From Cupriavidus sp. IDO (GTDB lineage: Bacteria; Pseudomonadota; Gammaproteobacteria; Burkholderiales; Burkholderiaceae): a stretch of DNA of 64,000 nt. Shown here one piece after another: positions 8,055 to 17,109 of the stretch. The translations under genes and the position numbers were made by a program. The DNA lies in contig NZ_JWMA01000055.1 of the NCBI RefSeq assembly GCF_000812465.1, positions 140,032 through 204,031 of the forward strand, given 5' to 3'. A model generated the notes under the pieces. That model saw only the letters and a list, made by a program, of their open reading frames with translations. It had not been told where the DNA came from and searched no databases. Numbering within the stretch: the first letter of the stretch is position 1; the number at the start of each line of letters is the position of its first letter.

Positions 8055-8780
8055 TTGCTCACCACCATTCCCGTCACTGAGATGTCGCCCCGCTGCTCCA
8101 CTTGCGCCATGGGGCAGCTGTGCCTCCCGGTCGGCATGAGCCAGCGCGACCTCGAGAAGATGGACACGCTGGTCCAGGATCGTATTCGCGTGCACAAGGG
8201 GGAAACCCTGTATCGCATGGGCGATCCGCTGACCGCTGTCTATGCCATCCGCTTCGGCACCCTCAAGACGCATGTCACGACCGAAGACGGCCGCTCGCAA
8301 ATCACCGGCTTCCATCTGCCCGGTGAAGTGGTCGGCCTCGACGGCCTCGGAGAAATGCAGCACGCCTCCGACGCCACAGCACTCGAAGACACCGAGGTAT
8401 GCGTCGTCCGCCTGACGGAATTGCAGACCCTCTCCGCCGACCTGCCTTCGCTGCAGCACCAGTTCCTCCGGTTGATGGGCAAGGAAATCTCGCAAGACCA
8501 GATGATGCTCGTCACGCTTGGTTCGATGCGTGCCGAAGAGCGTCTGGCTGCCTTCCTGGTCAATCTGTCCGAGCGCCTCTCGGCGCGAGGCTACTCTGCA
8601 TCCGAGTTCGTGCTGCGCATGAGCCGCGAAGAAATCGGCAGCTATCTCGGACTCAAGCTGGAAACTGTCAGCCGGCTTTTCTCACGCTTTGCTGAAGCCG
8701 GCCTGATCCAGATTCGCCAACGTCACGTGAAGCTCGTCGACATGGCAGGCATCAAGCAGCTCTACAGCCGGCCCTGCTGA
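8055..8780 (+). CDS. fnr: Fnr-type oxygen-sensing transcription regulator
   Basis: This Crp/Fnr regulator should bind a [4Fe-4S] cluster and activate genes at low oxygen. The N-terminal cysteines have the FNR spacing C-x2-C-x5-C (CSTCAMGQLC), and the fourth is in EDTEVCVVRL. A cyclic-nucleotide-type beta-roll follows, then a dimer helix and the helix-turn-helix MSREEIGSYLGLKLETVSRLFSRF, whose E-SR recognition pattern fits TTGAT half-sites. Two perfect FNR boxes lie in the neighbouring cco genes. The start is uncertain: TTG at 8055 has a GCAGG ribosome site, whereas ATG at 8082 has none. The protein would be 241 or 232 residues. Confidence 0.93.
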   Translation: MLTTIPVTEMSPRCSTCAMGQLCLPVGMSQRDLEKMDTLVQDRIRVHKGETLYRMGDPLTAVYAIRFGTLKTHVTTEDGRSQITGFHLPGEVVGLDGLGEMQHASDATALEDTEVCVVRLTELQTLSADLPSLQHQFLRLMGKEISQDQMMLVTLGSMRAEERLAAFLVNLSERLSARGYSASEFVLRMSREEIGSYLGLKLETVSRLFSRFAEAGLIQIRQRHVKLVDMAGIKQLYSRPC

Positions 8781-8809
8781 ACAGCGCCTCCGCCCTGCGG
8801 CGGCGCTGT

Positions 8810-9055
8810 TCACTCAAGCTCGTCAGTATCGCTCAACTTGGTGGGCATGGTGTAGAGCGTCAGCCCGCTGGACAGCGCGCAAAACACCCACGCCAGCAGA
8901 AATCCGATCGTATAGACCGACTCTCGCGACGCTTCGATCGGCTGGCCGAAAAAATTCAGGTCACCCGGATCAACAAGCGAGAACACCGTTGCCGTGGCCA
9001 GGCCTGCCATCAGAAAGGCGGGCCACAGCACCCACATCAGCCAGCGCAGCCTCAT
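8810..9055 (-). CDS. Small membrane protein of the cco cluster, function unknown
   Basis: The 81-residue protein has two predicted membrane helices (about residues 3-25 and 46-68) and a short polar tail ending in DTDELE. I do not recognise a characterised family. Its ATG overlaps the stop of the FixH-like gene upstream by 4 bases (ATGA), so it is co-translated with it. It is the last gene of the run ccoN-O-Q-P-G-fixH-like. A role in oxidase assembly is inferred from context only. Confidence 0.75.
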   Translation of the reverse strand: MRLRWLMWVLWPAFLMAGLATATVFSLVDPGDLNFFGQPIEASRESVYTIGFLLAWVFCALSSGLTLYTMPTKLSDTDELE

Positions 9056-9273
9056 GGCTGCCTCGCAGCCGACCGCATGGCCGGCGCATGTGCCGACGTA
9101 GCGCCAACCTTTTCAACGACCAGCCCATGACGGACCACACCGTCGACCGGACGGTCCGGATGGGTGGCCGCAAGCCAGATGGTCACGCCGCAGGCCACCA
9201 TCGCCAGCAGCGGGCCGCTCATCAGCAGCCACGGCCACGGCTCCCTCCACCACGGATTGCCTTGATTCTTCAT
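9052..9273 (-). CDS. Short FixH/CcoH-like membrane protein
   Basis: The 73-residue protein starts with a FixH-like N-terminus: a WWREPWPWLLMSGPLL membrane segment, then a short helix containing VVRHGLVVEK, which matches the position of the DDYYKQGL segment of FixH. Usual FixH/CcoH proteins are about 150-170 residues and add a periplasmic domain. Here the protein stops soon after the first segment. CcoH helps assemble the cbb3 oxidase. It follows ccoG by 82 bases and overlaps the next gene by 4 bases. It may be a natural minimal form or a truncated copy. Confidence 0.7.
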   Translation of the reverse strand: MKNQGNPWWREPWPWLLMSGPLLAMVACGVTIWLAATHPDRPVDGVVRHGLVVEKVGATSAHAPAMRSAARQP

Positions 9274-9355
9274 CTAGCCCCCTTCATTCGCGCCTATCGG
9301 TAGCGCTTCCGGTTGGTGTGGCGCAGGCCGTCTACGCCCTGCGCCCAACTTAGCT

Positions 9356-10828
9356 TCACAAATTGCGTGGCACGATAAAACTAGTAGATTGCCTGATTTG
9401 CGCACTACCCTGCCCTGTGCCCTCGCTGGTTACCGTCACATTGATCTTGTGCGTACCCTGTGCGGCTTCCTCGATTGGCACCCGGATTCGAACAGGCAGC
9501 AGCCGGTTCGACGTCGGCGCAAGCGACTCGGCCTGGGTATCGTATTCAACCGTCAGATTCTTCAGCTCGTCACTGTCCGCGCGAACGCTGATTCGCATCG
9601 GTGCTTCCGTCGTGTTGATCAGCTGCAGGCGATAAACGTTCTCGATCCAGCGCCCGTCCACTTCGCGGCCAAGCGCACCGCGGTCACGGATGATATCGAC
9701 CTTGAGCGGCGTGCGCATCGCCAGCGAAGCCATGAAGCCCCCCACCAGCACGAGCCAGATCACCGAGTAGATGATCACCCGCGGACGCACCAGGCGCTTG
9801 CGCGACGCTACCGCGGAAAGGGCCTTGCGCATGGCATTCTCCGATGTGTACCGGATCAGGCCACGCGGATACTCCATCTTGTCCATGACCTGGTTGCAGG
9901 CATCGATACACGCCCCGCAACCAATGCACTCGTACTGCAACCCGTCCCGGATATCAATGCCGGTCGGGCATACCTGCACGCAGATGCTGCAGTTGACGCA
10001 GTCCCCCAACCCCGCCTTGTAGTGGTCGACCTTGCGAGAGCGGCTGCCGCGAGGTTCGCCACGGCCGATGTCATACGTCACCACATAGGTGTCGCGGTCC
10101 ACCATCACGCTCTGGAAACGAGCGTAGGGGCACATGTACTTGCAGACCTGCTCGCGCATGAAGCCCGCGTTGCCCCACGTGGCGAAGGCGTAGAACAGCA
10201 TCCAGAACGCCTGCCAGGGCCCCAGCGACAGACTCAACACCTTCCCGCCGAGTTCGCGGATCGGCGCGAAATAGCCGATGAACGTAAAGCCGGTCCAGAG
10301 CGCAATCACCACCCACAGGAAATGCTTGGTGGCTTTGAGCCTGAGCTTGCGCGGGCTCCAGGGATCTCCGTCAAGCCGGATGCGGGCAAAGCGGTCGCCT
10401 TCGACATGCCGCTCGATCCACATGAAGATCTCTGTGTAGACGGTCTGCGGACACGCGTAGCCGCAGAACAATCGACCAGCGATTGCCGTGAACAGGAAGA
10501 GCGACAGCGCCGAGATGACCAGAAGAACCGCAAGATAGATGACATCCTGCGGCCACAGCACCAGGCCGAAGATGTAGAACTTGCGGGCGCCAAGGTCGAA
10601 CAGCACGGCCTGGCGTCCGTTCCACTGGAGCCAGGGCGTGCCGTAGTAGATGAGTTGGGTCAGGATGACCATCCAGACCCGCCAGCTCGAGAACGCGCCC
10701 GTTATCGAGCGCGGATAAATCTTTCGACGTACCTCGTAGAGCGTTTCGTCCGAGGTTTCGACGACCGCGGCGGCCGAGCCCAGAGACTCAGCCGCCCGGG
10801 CCGCAGGGCCAGTCCCGGGGGCATTCAT
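9356..10828 (-). CDS. ccoG: Cytochrome c oxidase accessory protein CcoG (FixG)
   Basis: CcoG is a membrane ferredoxin-like protein needed for cbb3 oxidase biogenesis; in some bacteria it reduces Cu(II). The 490-residue protein has an N-terminal membrane part, cysteine-rich segments GRLFCGYACPQTVY and EQVCKYMCPYARF, and two 4Fe-4S motifs, CVNCSICVQVCP and CIGCGACIDACN. It then has another membrane helix and a C-terminal immunoglobulin-like domain. I chose ATG 10828 because GGAGG sits 7 bases upstream. The longer in-frame start at 10918 would run into ccoP and has no such site. It lies 49 bases after ccoP. Confidence 0.95.
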   Translation of the reverse strand: MNAPGTGPAARAAESLGSAAAVVETSDETLYEVRRKIYPRSITGAFSSWRVWMVILTQLIYYGTPWLQWNGRQAVLFDLGARKFYIFGLVLWPQDVIYLAVLLVISALSLFLFTAIAGRLFCGYACPQTVYTEIFMWIERHVEGDRFARIRLDGDPWSPRKLRLKATKHFLWVVIALWTGFTFIGYFAPIRELGGKVLSLSLGPWQAFWMLFYAFATWGNAGFMREQVCKYMCPYARFQSVMVDRDTYVVTYDIGRGEPRGSRSRKVDHYKAGLGDCVNCSICVQVCPTGIDIRDGLQYECIGCGACIDACNQVMDKMEYPRGLIRYTSENAMRKALSAVASRKRLVRPRVIIYSVIWLVLVGGFMASLAMRTPLKVDIIRDRGALGREVDGRWIENVYRLQLINTTEAPMRISVRADSDELKNLTVEYDTQAESLAPTSNRLLPVRIRVPIEEAAQGTHKINVTVTSEGTGQGSAQIRQSTSFIVPRNL

Positions 10829-10877
10829 GGACGCGCCTCCGCAGGGAGTGCTGCGCGCCCCGCATCTGAGTCTGCCA

Positions 10878-11792
10878 TCATTGGCCAGCCCCTCCAGTGT
10901 TGGATAGGCCCCAGACATAGGCCGTCAGCATCCGGATGCGTTCGGGTGTCAGGATTTCTTCATGTGCCGGCATATGGTTGTTGTGGCCCTTCAGGATGGC
11001 CTCGACAATGCTGCCTTCCGAACTGCCGTACAGCCATACATTGTCCGACAGGTTCGGAGCGCCGAGCGCCTGGTTGCCCTTGCCCGTCGAGCCGTGGCAC
11101 GCCGCGCAGGTCGACTTGAACGTGCTTTCGCCTCGCGACGCCCGGATCGGATCCGACGACAGGCCCGACAGCGAACGCACGTACTGGGCGACGTCACCGG
11201 CAAGCTTGCCGTCGATGGTCGACGCAAACGGCGGCATCACGCCATTGCGGCCCTTGGTGATGGTTTGCTGGATCGTCTCCGGCTCGCCGCCATAGAGCCA
11301 GTCATGGTCGGTCAGGTTCGGAAAGCCGCGGCTGCCGCGCGCATCGGAACCATGACATTGCGCGCAGTAGTTCAGGAACAGGCGCTGGCCGATTTCCCGA
11401 GCCTGCGGATCTGCCGCCACCTGCTTGACGTCCATCTTCAGGTACTTGGCATAGATCTCGTTCTGCATCTTCTCCTGGGCTTCACGGTGTGCGGCGAGCT
11501 CACCCTGCGTCGAGAACTTCAGCACGCCGGCGTACGAGCCGAGGCCCGGATACAGCACCAGGTAGACCAGGCCAAAGATGCAGGCCAGCAGGAACATCCA
11601 CATCCACCAGCGCGGCAGCGGATTGTTCAGCTCGCGCAGGTCCCCGTCCCAGACATGGCCGGTGTCCTCGCTCGCGCCGGCAACCTTGGTGACCTTGCGT
11701 TGCGAAAAAAGCAGCCACACGCACCAGACGATGCCGACGAGCGCGATGGCGGCGATGTAGTAACTCCAGTAATCGGAAAAGAAATCGCTCAT
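10878..11792 (-). CDS. ccoP: cbb3 cytochrome oxidase subunit III, diheme cytochrome c
   Basis: CcoP passes electrons from cytochrome c to the oxidase core. The 304-residue protein has two N-terminal membrane helices (about residues 10-30 and 62-82) and two cytochrome c domains with CAQCH near residue 144 and CAACH near residue 231. Distal Met ligands are plausible in GVMPPFAS and NHMPAHEE. It starts 2 bases after the ccoQ stop. Confidence 0.97.
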   Translation of the reverse strand: MSDFFSDYWSYYIAAIALVGIVWCVWLLFSQRKVTKVAGASEDTGHVWDGDLRELNNPLPRWWMWMFLLACIFGLVYLVLYPGLGSYAGVLKFSTQGELAAHREAQEKMQNEIYAKYLKMDVKQVAADPQAREIGQRLFLNYCAQCHGSDARGSRGFPNLTDHDWLYGGEPETIQQTITKGRNGVMPPFASTIDGKLAGDVAQYVRSLSGLSSDPIRASRGESTFKSTCAACHGSTGKGNQALGAPNLSDNVWLYGSSEGSIVEAILKGHNNHMPAHEEILTPERIRMLTAYVWGLSNTGGAGQ

Positions 11793-11794
11793 GA

Positions 11795-11959
11795 CTAGGT
11801 GTTCCGGCTCGATGTTGTGGTGGGCTCGTCAGGCAGTGCGAACGGCAGCATGGCGGACTCCCGGTTGGCAGGTTGCCGGCCGGCCGACCACGCCCACCAG
11901 CAGATGCCCAGGAATACGACCATCGAAACGACCGTGGCGAAGGCAGTGAACATGACCAT
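11795..11959 (-). CDS. ccoQ: cbb3 oxidase small subunit CcoQ (FixQ)
   Basis: This 54-residue frame fits exactly between ccoO and ccoP. It has a single membrane helix (MVMFTAFATVVSMVVFLGI) followed by CWWAWSAGR and a polar tail, the usual CcoQ layout. Its start (ATG 11959) has AAGGAG 7 bases upstream and is 3 bases after the ccoO stop; its stop is 2 bases before ccoP. CcoQ stabilises the complex and the CcoP association. Confidence 0.93.
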   Translation of the reverse strand: MVMFTAFATVVSMVVFLGICWWAWSAGRQPANRESAMLPFALPDEPTTTSSRNT

Positions 11960-11962
11960 GAC

Positions 11963-12631
11963 TTACTCCTTGGCCGGCGCCGGCGCGGCGGCGGCCGCGT
12001 CCACGCGCACATTTCGGCGGTTGGTGCCCAGACCCTGCAGATACGCGACCAGCGCGTCTTCCTCGGTCTTGTCCTTCAGTTCAGCCGGTGCCTTGGCGAT
12101 TTCCGCTTCGCTGTACGGCACGCCAAGGCGCACCAGCGCACGCATGCGCGCCTGGATGTCGTTGGTCGGCAGCACAGCCTTTTCGAGCCATGGGTAGGAC
12201 GGCATCACCGATTCAGGCACCACATCGCGCGGATTGCGCAGGTGGATGCGCTGCCAGTCATCCGAGTAACGACCGCCAACGCGGGCCAGGTCCGGACCGG
12301 TACGCTTGGAACCCCACAGGAACGGGTGGTCGTACACCGACTCGCCTGCCGTCGAGAAGTGGCCATAGCGCTCGGTCTCGGCCTGCAGCGTGCGCACCTG
12401 CTGCGAGTGGCAGCCAACGCAGCCTTCGCGGATATAGATATCGCGACCCATCAGCCGGAGTGGCGAATACGGCTTGATACCCGGATCCGGCTCGGTGGTG
12501 GAATGCTGGAAGAACAGCGGCACGATCTGAACCAGACCGGCAATGCTGACCACGAGAATCGTGCAGATGATCAGCCAGCCGATGTTCTTCTCCAGCGTTT
12601 CGTGGGAAAAGAAGCTTTGCTTTTCGGACAT
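11963..12631 (-). CDS. ccoO: cbb3 cytochrome oxidase subunit II, monoheme cytochrome c
   Basis: The 222-residue protein has one N-terminal membrane anchor (ENIGWLIICTILVVSIAGL) and a cytochrome c domain with the heme site CVGCHSQQVR near residue 70. SVMPSYPWL supplies a likely Met ligand. I set the start at ATG 12631, giving MSEKQSFFSHE; the frame remains open upstream into ccoN but that part has no family match. It lies 19 bases after ccoN in the ccoNOQP operon. Confidence 0.97.
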   Translation of the reverse strand: MSEKQSFFSHETLEKNIGWLIICTILVVSIAGLVQIVPLFFQHSTTEPDPGIKPYSPLRLMGRDIYIREGCVGCHSQQVRTLQAETERYGHFSTAGESVYDHPFLWGSKRTGPDLARVGGRYSDDWQRIHLRNPRDVVPESVMPSYPWLEKAVLPTNDIQARMRALVRLGVPYSEAEIAKAPAELKDKTEEDALVAYLQGLGTNRRNVRVDAAAAAPAPAKE

Positions 12632-12650
12632 CGTTTCTATCCTGGTTTGA

Positions 12651-14099
12651 TCAGTGGGCAGAGGCAGGGACGCTGGCCGGAATCGGCGCATCCACGGCGG
12701 GCTTGCCGATGATGGTCTTGGCAACGTTGTAGGCCATCAGCAGCATGCCCGACAGGAAGCACAGGCCACCAAGCAGACGGATCAGGTAGAACGGATACTT
12801 GGCCTTGACCGCCTCAACGAACGCGTAGGTCAGCGTGCCGTCCGGCTGCGTGGCACGCCACATCAGGCCTTCCATCACGCCGGCAATCCACATCGAGGCG
12901 ATATAGAGCACCACGCCGATGGTGGCGATCCAGAAGTGCCACTCGATCAGCCGGATGCTGTACATCTGCTTCTCGCCGAACAGCCGCGGAATCAGGTAGT
13001 AGAGCGAACCGATGGAAATCATCGCCACCCAGCCCAGGGCGCCCGAGTGCACGTGGCCGATCGTCCAGTCGGTGTAGTGCGACAGCGCGTTGACGGTCTT
13101 GATGGACATCATCGAGCCCTCGAACGTGGCCATGCCGTAGAACGACAATGCCACCACAAGGAACTTCAGGATCGGGTCGGTGCGCAGTTTGTGCCAGGCA
13201 CCCGACAGGGTCATGATGCCGTTGATCATGCCGCCCCAGGACGGCGCCAGCAGGATCAGCGAGAACACCATGCCCAGTGACTGCGCCCAGTCAGGCAGCG
13301 CGGTGTACTGCAGGTGGTGGGGACCGGCCCACATGTAGGTGAAATTCAGCGCCCAGAAGTGGACGATCGACAGGCGGTACGAGTAGATCGGACGCTCGGC
13401 CTGCTTGGGAATGAAGTAGTACATCATGCCCAGGAAGCTGGTGGTCAGGAAGAAGCCCACCGCGTTATGGCCGTACCACCACTGGATCATGGCATCCTGC
13501 ACGCCGGCGTAGGCCGAGTAGGACTTCCACATCGACACCGGCATTTCGATATTGTTGACGATGTGCAGAATGGCAATCGTCAGGATGTACGCGCCGAAGA
13601 ACCAGTTGGCCACGTAGATATGTCGGGTCTTGCGCTTGACGATGGTGCCGAAGAACACGATCGCGTAGGCGACCCACACTGCCGTGATCAGCAGGTCGAT
13701 CGGCCATTCAAGCTCGGCATATTCCTTCGAGCTGGTGATGCCCATCGGCAGCGTGATGGCAGCGGCGACGATCACCAGTTGCCAGCCCCAGAACGTGAAG
13801 GCTGCGAGCGGCCCGCAGAACAGGCGAGTCTGGCAGGTGCGCTGAACCACGTAGTACGACGTTGCGAACAGCGCGCTGCCGCCGAATGCGAAGATCACCG
13901 CATTGGTATGCAGCGGACGCAGGCGACCGAACGAGAGCCAAGGCGTGTTGAAGTTGAGTTCCGGCCAAATCAGCTGTGCTGCCAGCAGCACGCCAACGGC
14001 CATACCGACGATCCCCCAGACTACAGTCATGACAGAGAACTGTCTTACGACGCTGTAATTGAAGGTGTCGACGCGTGAAGACGCGGCGGTGACATCCAT
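12651..14099 (-). CDS. ccoN: cbb3 cytochrome oxidase catalytic subunit I
   Basis: CcoN is the heme-copper subunit reducing oxygen to water with high affinity. The 482-residue membrane protein shows about twelve helices and the family segments WYGHNAVGFFLT (copper and cross-link region), WAGPHHLQYTALPDW and DWTIGHVHSGALGW with the conserved histidines. It heads ccoNOQPG. A perfect FNR box is centred about 76 bases upstream of its start, which fits activation at low oxygen. Confidence 0.98.
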   Translation of the reverse strand: MDVTAASSRVDTFNYSVVRQFSVMTVVWGIVGMAVGVLLAAQLIWPELNFNTPWLSFGRLRPLHTNAVIFAFGGSALFATSYYVVQRTCQTRLFCGPLAAFTFWGWQLVIVAAAITLPMGITSSKEYAELEWPIDLLITAVWVAYAIVFFGTIVKRKTRHIYVANWFFGAYILTIAILHIVNNIEMPVSMWKSYSAYAGVQDAMIQWWYGHNAVGFFLTTSFLGMMYYFIPKQAERPIYSYRLSIVHFWALNFTYMWAGPHHLQYTALPDWAQSLGMVFSLILLAPSWGGMINGIMTLSGAWHKLRTDPILKFLVVALSFYGMATFEGSMMSIKTVNALSHYTDWTIGHVHSGALGWVAMISIGSLYYLIPRLFGEKQMYSIRLIEWHFWIATIGVVLYIASMWIAGVMEGLMWRATQPDGTLTYAFVEAVKAKYPFYLIRLLGGLCFLSGMLLMAYNVAKTIIGKPAVDAPIPASVPASAH

Positions 14100-14168
14100 T
14101 CAGACCCCCAAACAAAAAAGATAAACCGATTGACGATGTGACTTTAGAAAAACCAGCCGCTTACCGCG

Positions 14169-14182
14169 TTGATCTTTATCAA
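14169..14182 (-). promoter_or_regulatory. FNR box upstream of ccoN
   Basis: The 14 bases TTGATCTTTATCAA match the FNR consensus TTGAT-N4-ATCAA in all ten positions. The site lies 70 bases before the ccoN start, and with a class II arrangement transcription would start near 14134. It sits between ccoS and ccoN, both on the minus strand. Confidence 0.85.
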
Positions 14183-14267
14183 GTCGCCAGATAAGGCCGT
14201 GAACCACCGTGCGATATGCAAGTCCGACATGGTTTTTGCCGCGCTTTTTCCGTGTTCCGGCGTCCTT

Positions 14268-14414
14268 TCACGGCTTGTCGTTGTCGAGCAGAATGGCTTC
14301 CCCAGGCCGGTCGAGGTCGTCGTACTGGCCGGCATGCAACGCCCACCAGAGCGCGCCAGCGATCACTACGACCAGCACCAGGCTCATCGGCACCAGCAGG
14401 TAAAGCGTCTCCAT
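14268..14414 (-). CDS. ccoS: cbb3 oxidase maturation protein CcoS
   Basis: The 48-residue protein METLYLLVPMSLVLVVVIAG... is one membrane helix followed by LWWALHAGQYDDLDRPGEA, the typical CcoS signature. CcoS is needed for insertion of heme and copper cofactors into the cbb3 core. The ATG at 14414 has GGGAGGG about 5 bases upstream and lies 2 bases after the ccoI stop, so the two are co-translated. Confidence 0.92.
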   Translation of the reverse strand: METLYLLVPMSLVLVVVIAGALWWALHAGQYDDLDRPGEAILLDNDKP

Positions 14415-14416
14415 TG

Positions 14417-16996
14417 CTACCCTCCCTTGCGGCCGGCGCGCAGCAGGCCCCAGGCATTCGCGACCACCAGCAGCGACGACACCGACATGCCGATGCCTGC
14501 CATCCAGGCCGTGACATATCCGGTTGCCGCCAGCGGTATGGCAACCACGTTATAGAAAAAGGCCCAGCCGAGGTTCTGGCGCACTACGCGCCGGGTCTTT
14601 CGCGAGACGGCCAGCGCGCTCGCAATCTCGGACACGCCGCCATGGGTGAGAACTGCATCGGCCCCGGCCTGGGCAAGCGGTGCGCCGCTGCCGATGGCAA
14701 TCGAGACCTGCGCCTGCGCCAGCACCGGCGCATCGTTGATGCCATCCCCGACAGCCAGCACAATCGCTCCGTCGCGCTGGAGGGCGGCCACGTAGTCGCG
14801 CTTGCCCTCGGGGGTGATCTCACCGTGCGCACGGTCGATACCAAAGTGAGACGCCCACCATTGCACTGCGCTGGCGTTGTCGCCCGAGACAAGATGGCAA
14901 CGCACGCCCAGGGCACGCAACTGGGATAGCAAGCTCGCGGTCTGCTCGCGCTCGACGTCGGCCAGCACAAACATGGCAAGCAATCCGGTCGGACTGCCCA
15001 GCCAGACCTGCGTGGCGCCGGGGTGGCCCTCTGCATTGCGCATCGAGGCAATCGTCGCCAAAGCCTGACCGCTTTCGTCAATCGCCGCCACAAAATCGCC
15101 GCGCCCCAGACGCAGCAACCGGCCGTCCACGCTGGCCTCCAGACCCTGCCCGGGTAAATTCCGGAGGCCGGTCACCTGATACGTCGCTGCGTCAGCACAC
15201 TGCCCCGCCGCGGCAATAAGCGCCCGCGCAATCGGGTGCTCACCACCGCGCTCCATGGCTGCCGCGAGGGAGAAACACGCACCCACGCCTGCCTCGCCGA
15301 ATGTCTTCCGTGCGGTAACGGCGAACCGCCCTTCTGTCAGCGTGCCGGTCTTGTCGAGCACAACATCCGTTACGCGAGCAAGCGTTTCCAGCGCATGGGA
15401 GCGCGTGAGCAGCACGCCGCGGCGCGAGAGCGCCGCCCCTGCCGCCGCCAGGGCCGCGGGCGTGGCGAGCGAAAGCGCGCATGGGCAACTCACCACCAGC
15501 ACAGCCACCGTTACCATCAACGCGCGTGAGGAGTCGATCCAGAGCCACCAGACCACGCCGGTCACAGCCGCGAGCGCCAGCAGCGTCGCCACGAACCAGC
15601 CAGCGACCCGGTCGGCGAGCGTAGCGAGGCGCGGCTTCTCGGCCAGCGCCCGGTCGAGCACGGCGACGATTTCGGCCAGCCTCGTGCCGGCGCCGACGCG
15701 CGTCACGCTCATCTCGAGCGGACTGGCGGTATTGAAGCAGCCAGCCAGCACGGATTCACCTGCGCTCCGGTGGACGGGCCGGCTCTCACCGGTCAGCATG
15801 GATTCGTCCAGCTCGCTCGCACCGGTGAAGATAGTGCCGTCGGCGGGAACAATTTCCCCGGCCTTAACGCGAATCAGGTCGCCGGTCTGCAGGCGTGTCA
15901 CCGGTACGCGCTCACCCACTGCGCCCGTGCTCGCGAGGCGTTCGCACGTGGCCGGAAGCTGGCGCGCCAGCATCTCGGCGCCGCTGCGCGAGGCCTGGCG
16001 CACGCGCAACTCCAGGAAACGGGCCAGCAGCAGGAAGGCGACGAACATCGTCACCGAATCGAAATAGACTTCCCCCACCCCGCGCACGGTCGCCAGCGCA
16101 CTGGCCACGAATCCGGCACCGATGCCAATGGCCACCGGGACGTCCATGCCCATATGGCGCTGGCGAAGGCTGCGCCAGGCGCCCGAGAAGATCGGCGAAG
16201 CGGAATAGAAAACGACTGGCAGCGTCAGGACGAAACTGGCCCAGCGCATGAGCTGCAACTGTCCGGGATCGATGGAGGCTTCATGGGTGTAGATCGGCCA
16301 CGCATACATCATCACCTGCATCATGCCGAGCATGGCGACCGCCATGCGCATCAGCAGGCTACGCCGCGCGCGGCGGTCCTGCTGGTCCGAGCGCGATACC
16401 TCGAACGGCCAGGCCACGTAGCCGATACCCGCGAGCGCCGCCAGCAGGCCGGACACGCTCTGCTCGTCCTCGCGCCACCGCACCACCACGCGACGTGTCG
16501 CCACGTTTGCAACCACGGATTCCACGCCGTGCTGGCGGCTGAGATGCTGCTCGATCAGCCACGCGCAGGCTGCACAGCGGATGTTCTCCGGCGCCAGCGT
16601 GATCTCCGCGCGGCTCCCGTCCAGCAGGCGCACGAACTGGCTGCGCAGTTCCGGCGAGTCATATGCGGCCCAGATCGGCTCAGCCTCTCGCCGCGCATCG
16701 TCGTCGATGGGTCGGGCAAAACGTGCCTGGTCGCCGTATAGGTGGGCAAATCCGGCCGCATGAAGGGTCTGGGCAAGTGTCTGGCAGCCGCCACAGCAGA
16801 AGGCGTGGCGCGTGCCGTTGATGTCGGCCCAGAGCGGCTCGGCTTCCGATACCGGCCGACCACAATGGAAGCACTCCGCCGTTGCGGCGGTGCGCGCCGG
16901 GGCCGGCCTGGCATGGCCGACGGCATCGCCGCCAATGGCCGTGGAATGGCCGGCGGCCAGGAGGCTGGCGGAGGGACTGGCGGGAGGGGACGACAT
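14417..16996 (-). CDS. ccoI: Copper-exporting P1B-type ATPase for cbb3 oxidase assembly
   Basis: CcoI (FixI) moves copper across the inner membrane for the cbb3 active site. The 859-residue protein starts with a cysteine-rich metal-binding module (CFHCGRPVSEAEP and FCCGGCQTL) and an HMA domain with RCAACAW. The P-type ATPase core follows: the actuator TGES, the transmembrane metal motif SCPCALSLATP, the phosphorylation site DKTGTLTEG, and the hinge GDGINDAPVL. It is followed by ccoS after 2 bases. An FNR box lies 52 bases upstream. Confidence 0.96.
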   Translation of the reverse strand: MSSPPASPSASLLAAGHSTAIGGDAVGHARPAPARTAATAECFHCGRPVSEAEPLWADINGTRHAFCCGGCQTLAQTLHAAGFAHLYGDQARFARPIDDDARREAEPIWAAYDSPELRSQFVRLLDGSRAEITLAPENIRCAACAWLIEQHLSRQHGVESVVANVATRRVVVRWREDEQSVSGLLAALAGIGYVAWPFEVSRSDQQDRRARRSLLMRMAVAMLGMMQVMMYAWPIYTHEASIDPGQLQLMRWASFVLTLPVVFYSASPIFSGAWRSLRQRHMGMDVPVAIGIGAGFVASALATVRGVGEVYFDSVTMFVAFLLLARFLELRVRQASRSGAEMLARQLPATCERLASTGAVGERVPVTRLQTGDLIRVKAGEIVPADGTIFTGASELDESMLTGESRPVHRSAGESVLAGCFNTASPLEMSVTRVGAGTRLAEIVAVLDRALAEKPRLATLADRVAGWFVATLLALAAVTGVVWWLWIDSSRALMVTVAVLVVSCPCALSLATPAALAAAGAALSRRGVLLTRSHALETLARVTDVVLDKTGTLTEGRFAVTARKTFGEAGVGACFSLAAAMERGGEHPIARALIAAAGQCADAATYQVTGLRNLPGQGLEASVDGRLLRLGRGDFVAAIDESGQALATIASMRNAEGHPGATQVWLGSPTGLLAMFVLADVEREQTASLLSQLRALGVRCHLVSGDNASAVQWWASHFGIDRAHGEITPEGKRDYVAALQRDGAIVLAVGDGINDAPVLAQAQVSIAIGSGAPLAQAGADAVLTHGGVSEIASALAVSRKTRRVVRQNLGWAFFYNVVAIPLAATGYVTAWMAGIGMSVSSLLVVANAWGLLRAGRKGG

Positions 16997-17047
16997 GGAG
17001 ACCTTTTATTACCCATTGCAGGGTATATGGCGGTCTCGCAAACGGCC

Positions 17048-17061
17048 TTGATCTAGATCAA
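17048..17061 (-). promoter_or_regulatory. FNR box upstream of ccoI
   Basis: TTGATCTAGATCAA is a perfect palindromic FNR box. It lies 52 bases before the ccoI start codon, so transcription would begin near 17014. It is the second such site in 3 kb and supports joint control of ccoIS and ccoNOQPG. Confidence 0.85.
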
Positions 17062-17109
17062 TGCGGCCAGAGCGTCGTCAGCATCCGGCCAATACTGGGA
17101 GCCGATGGA

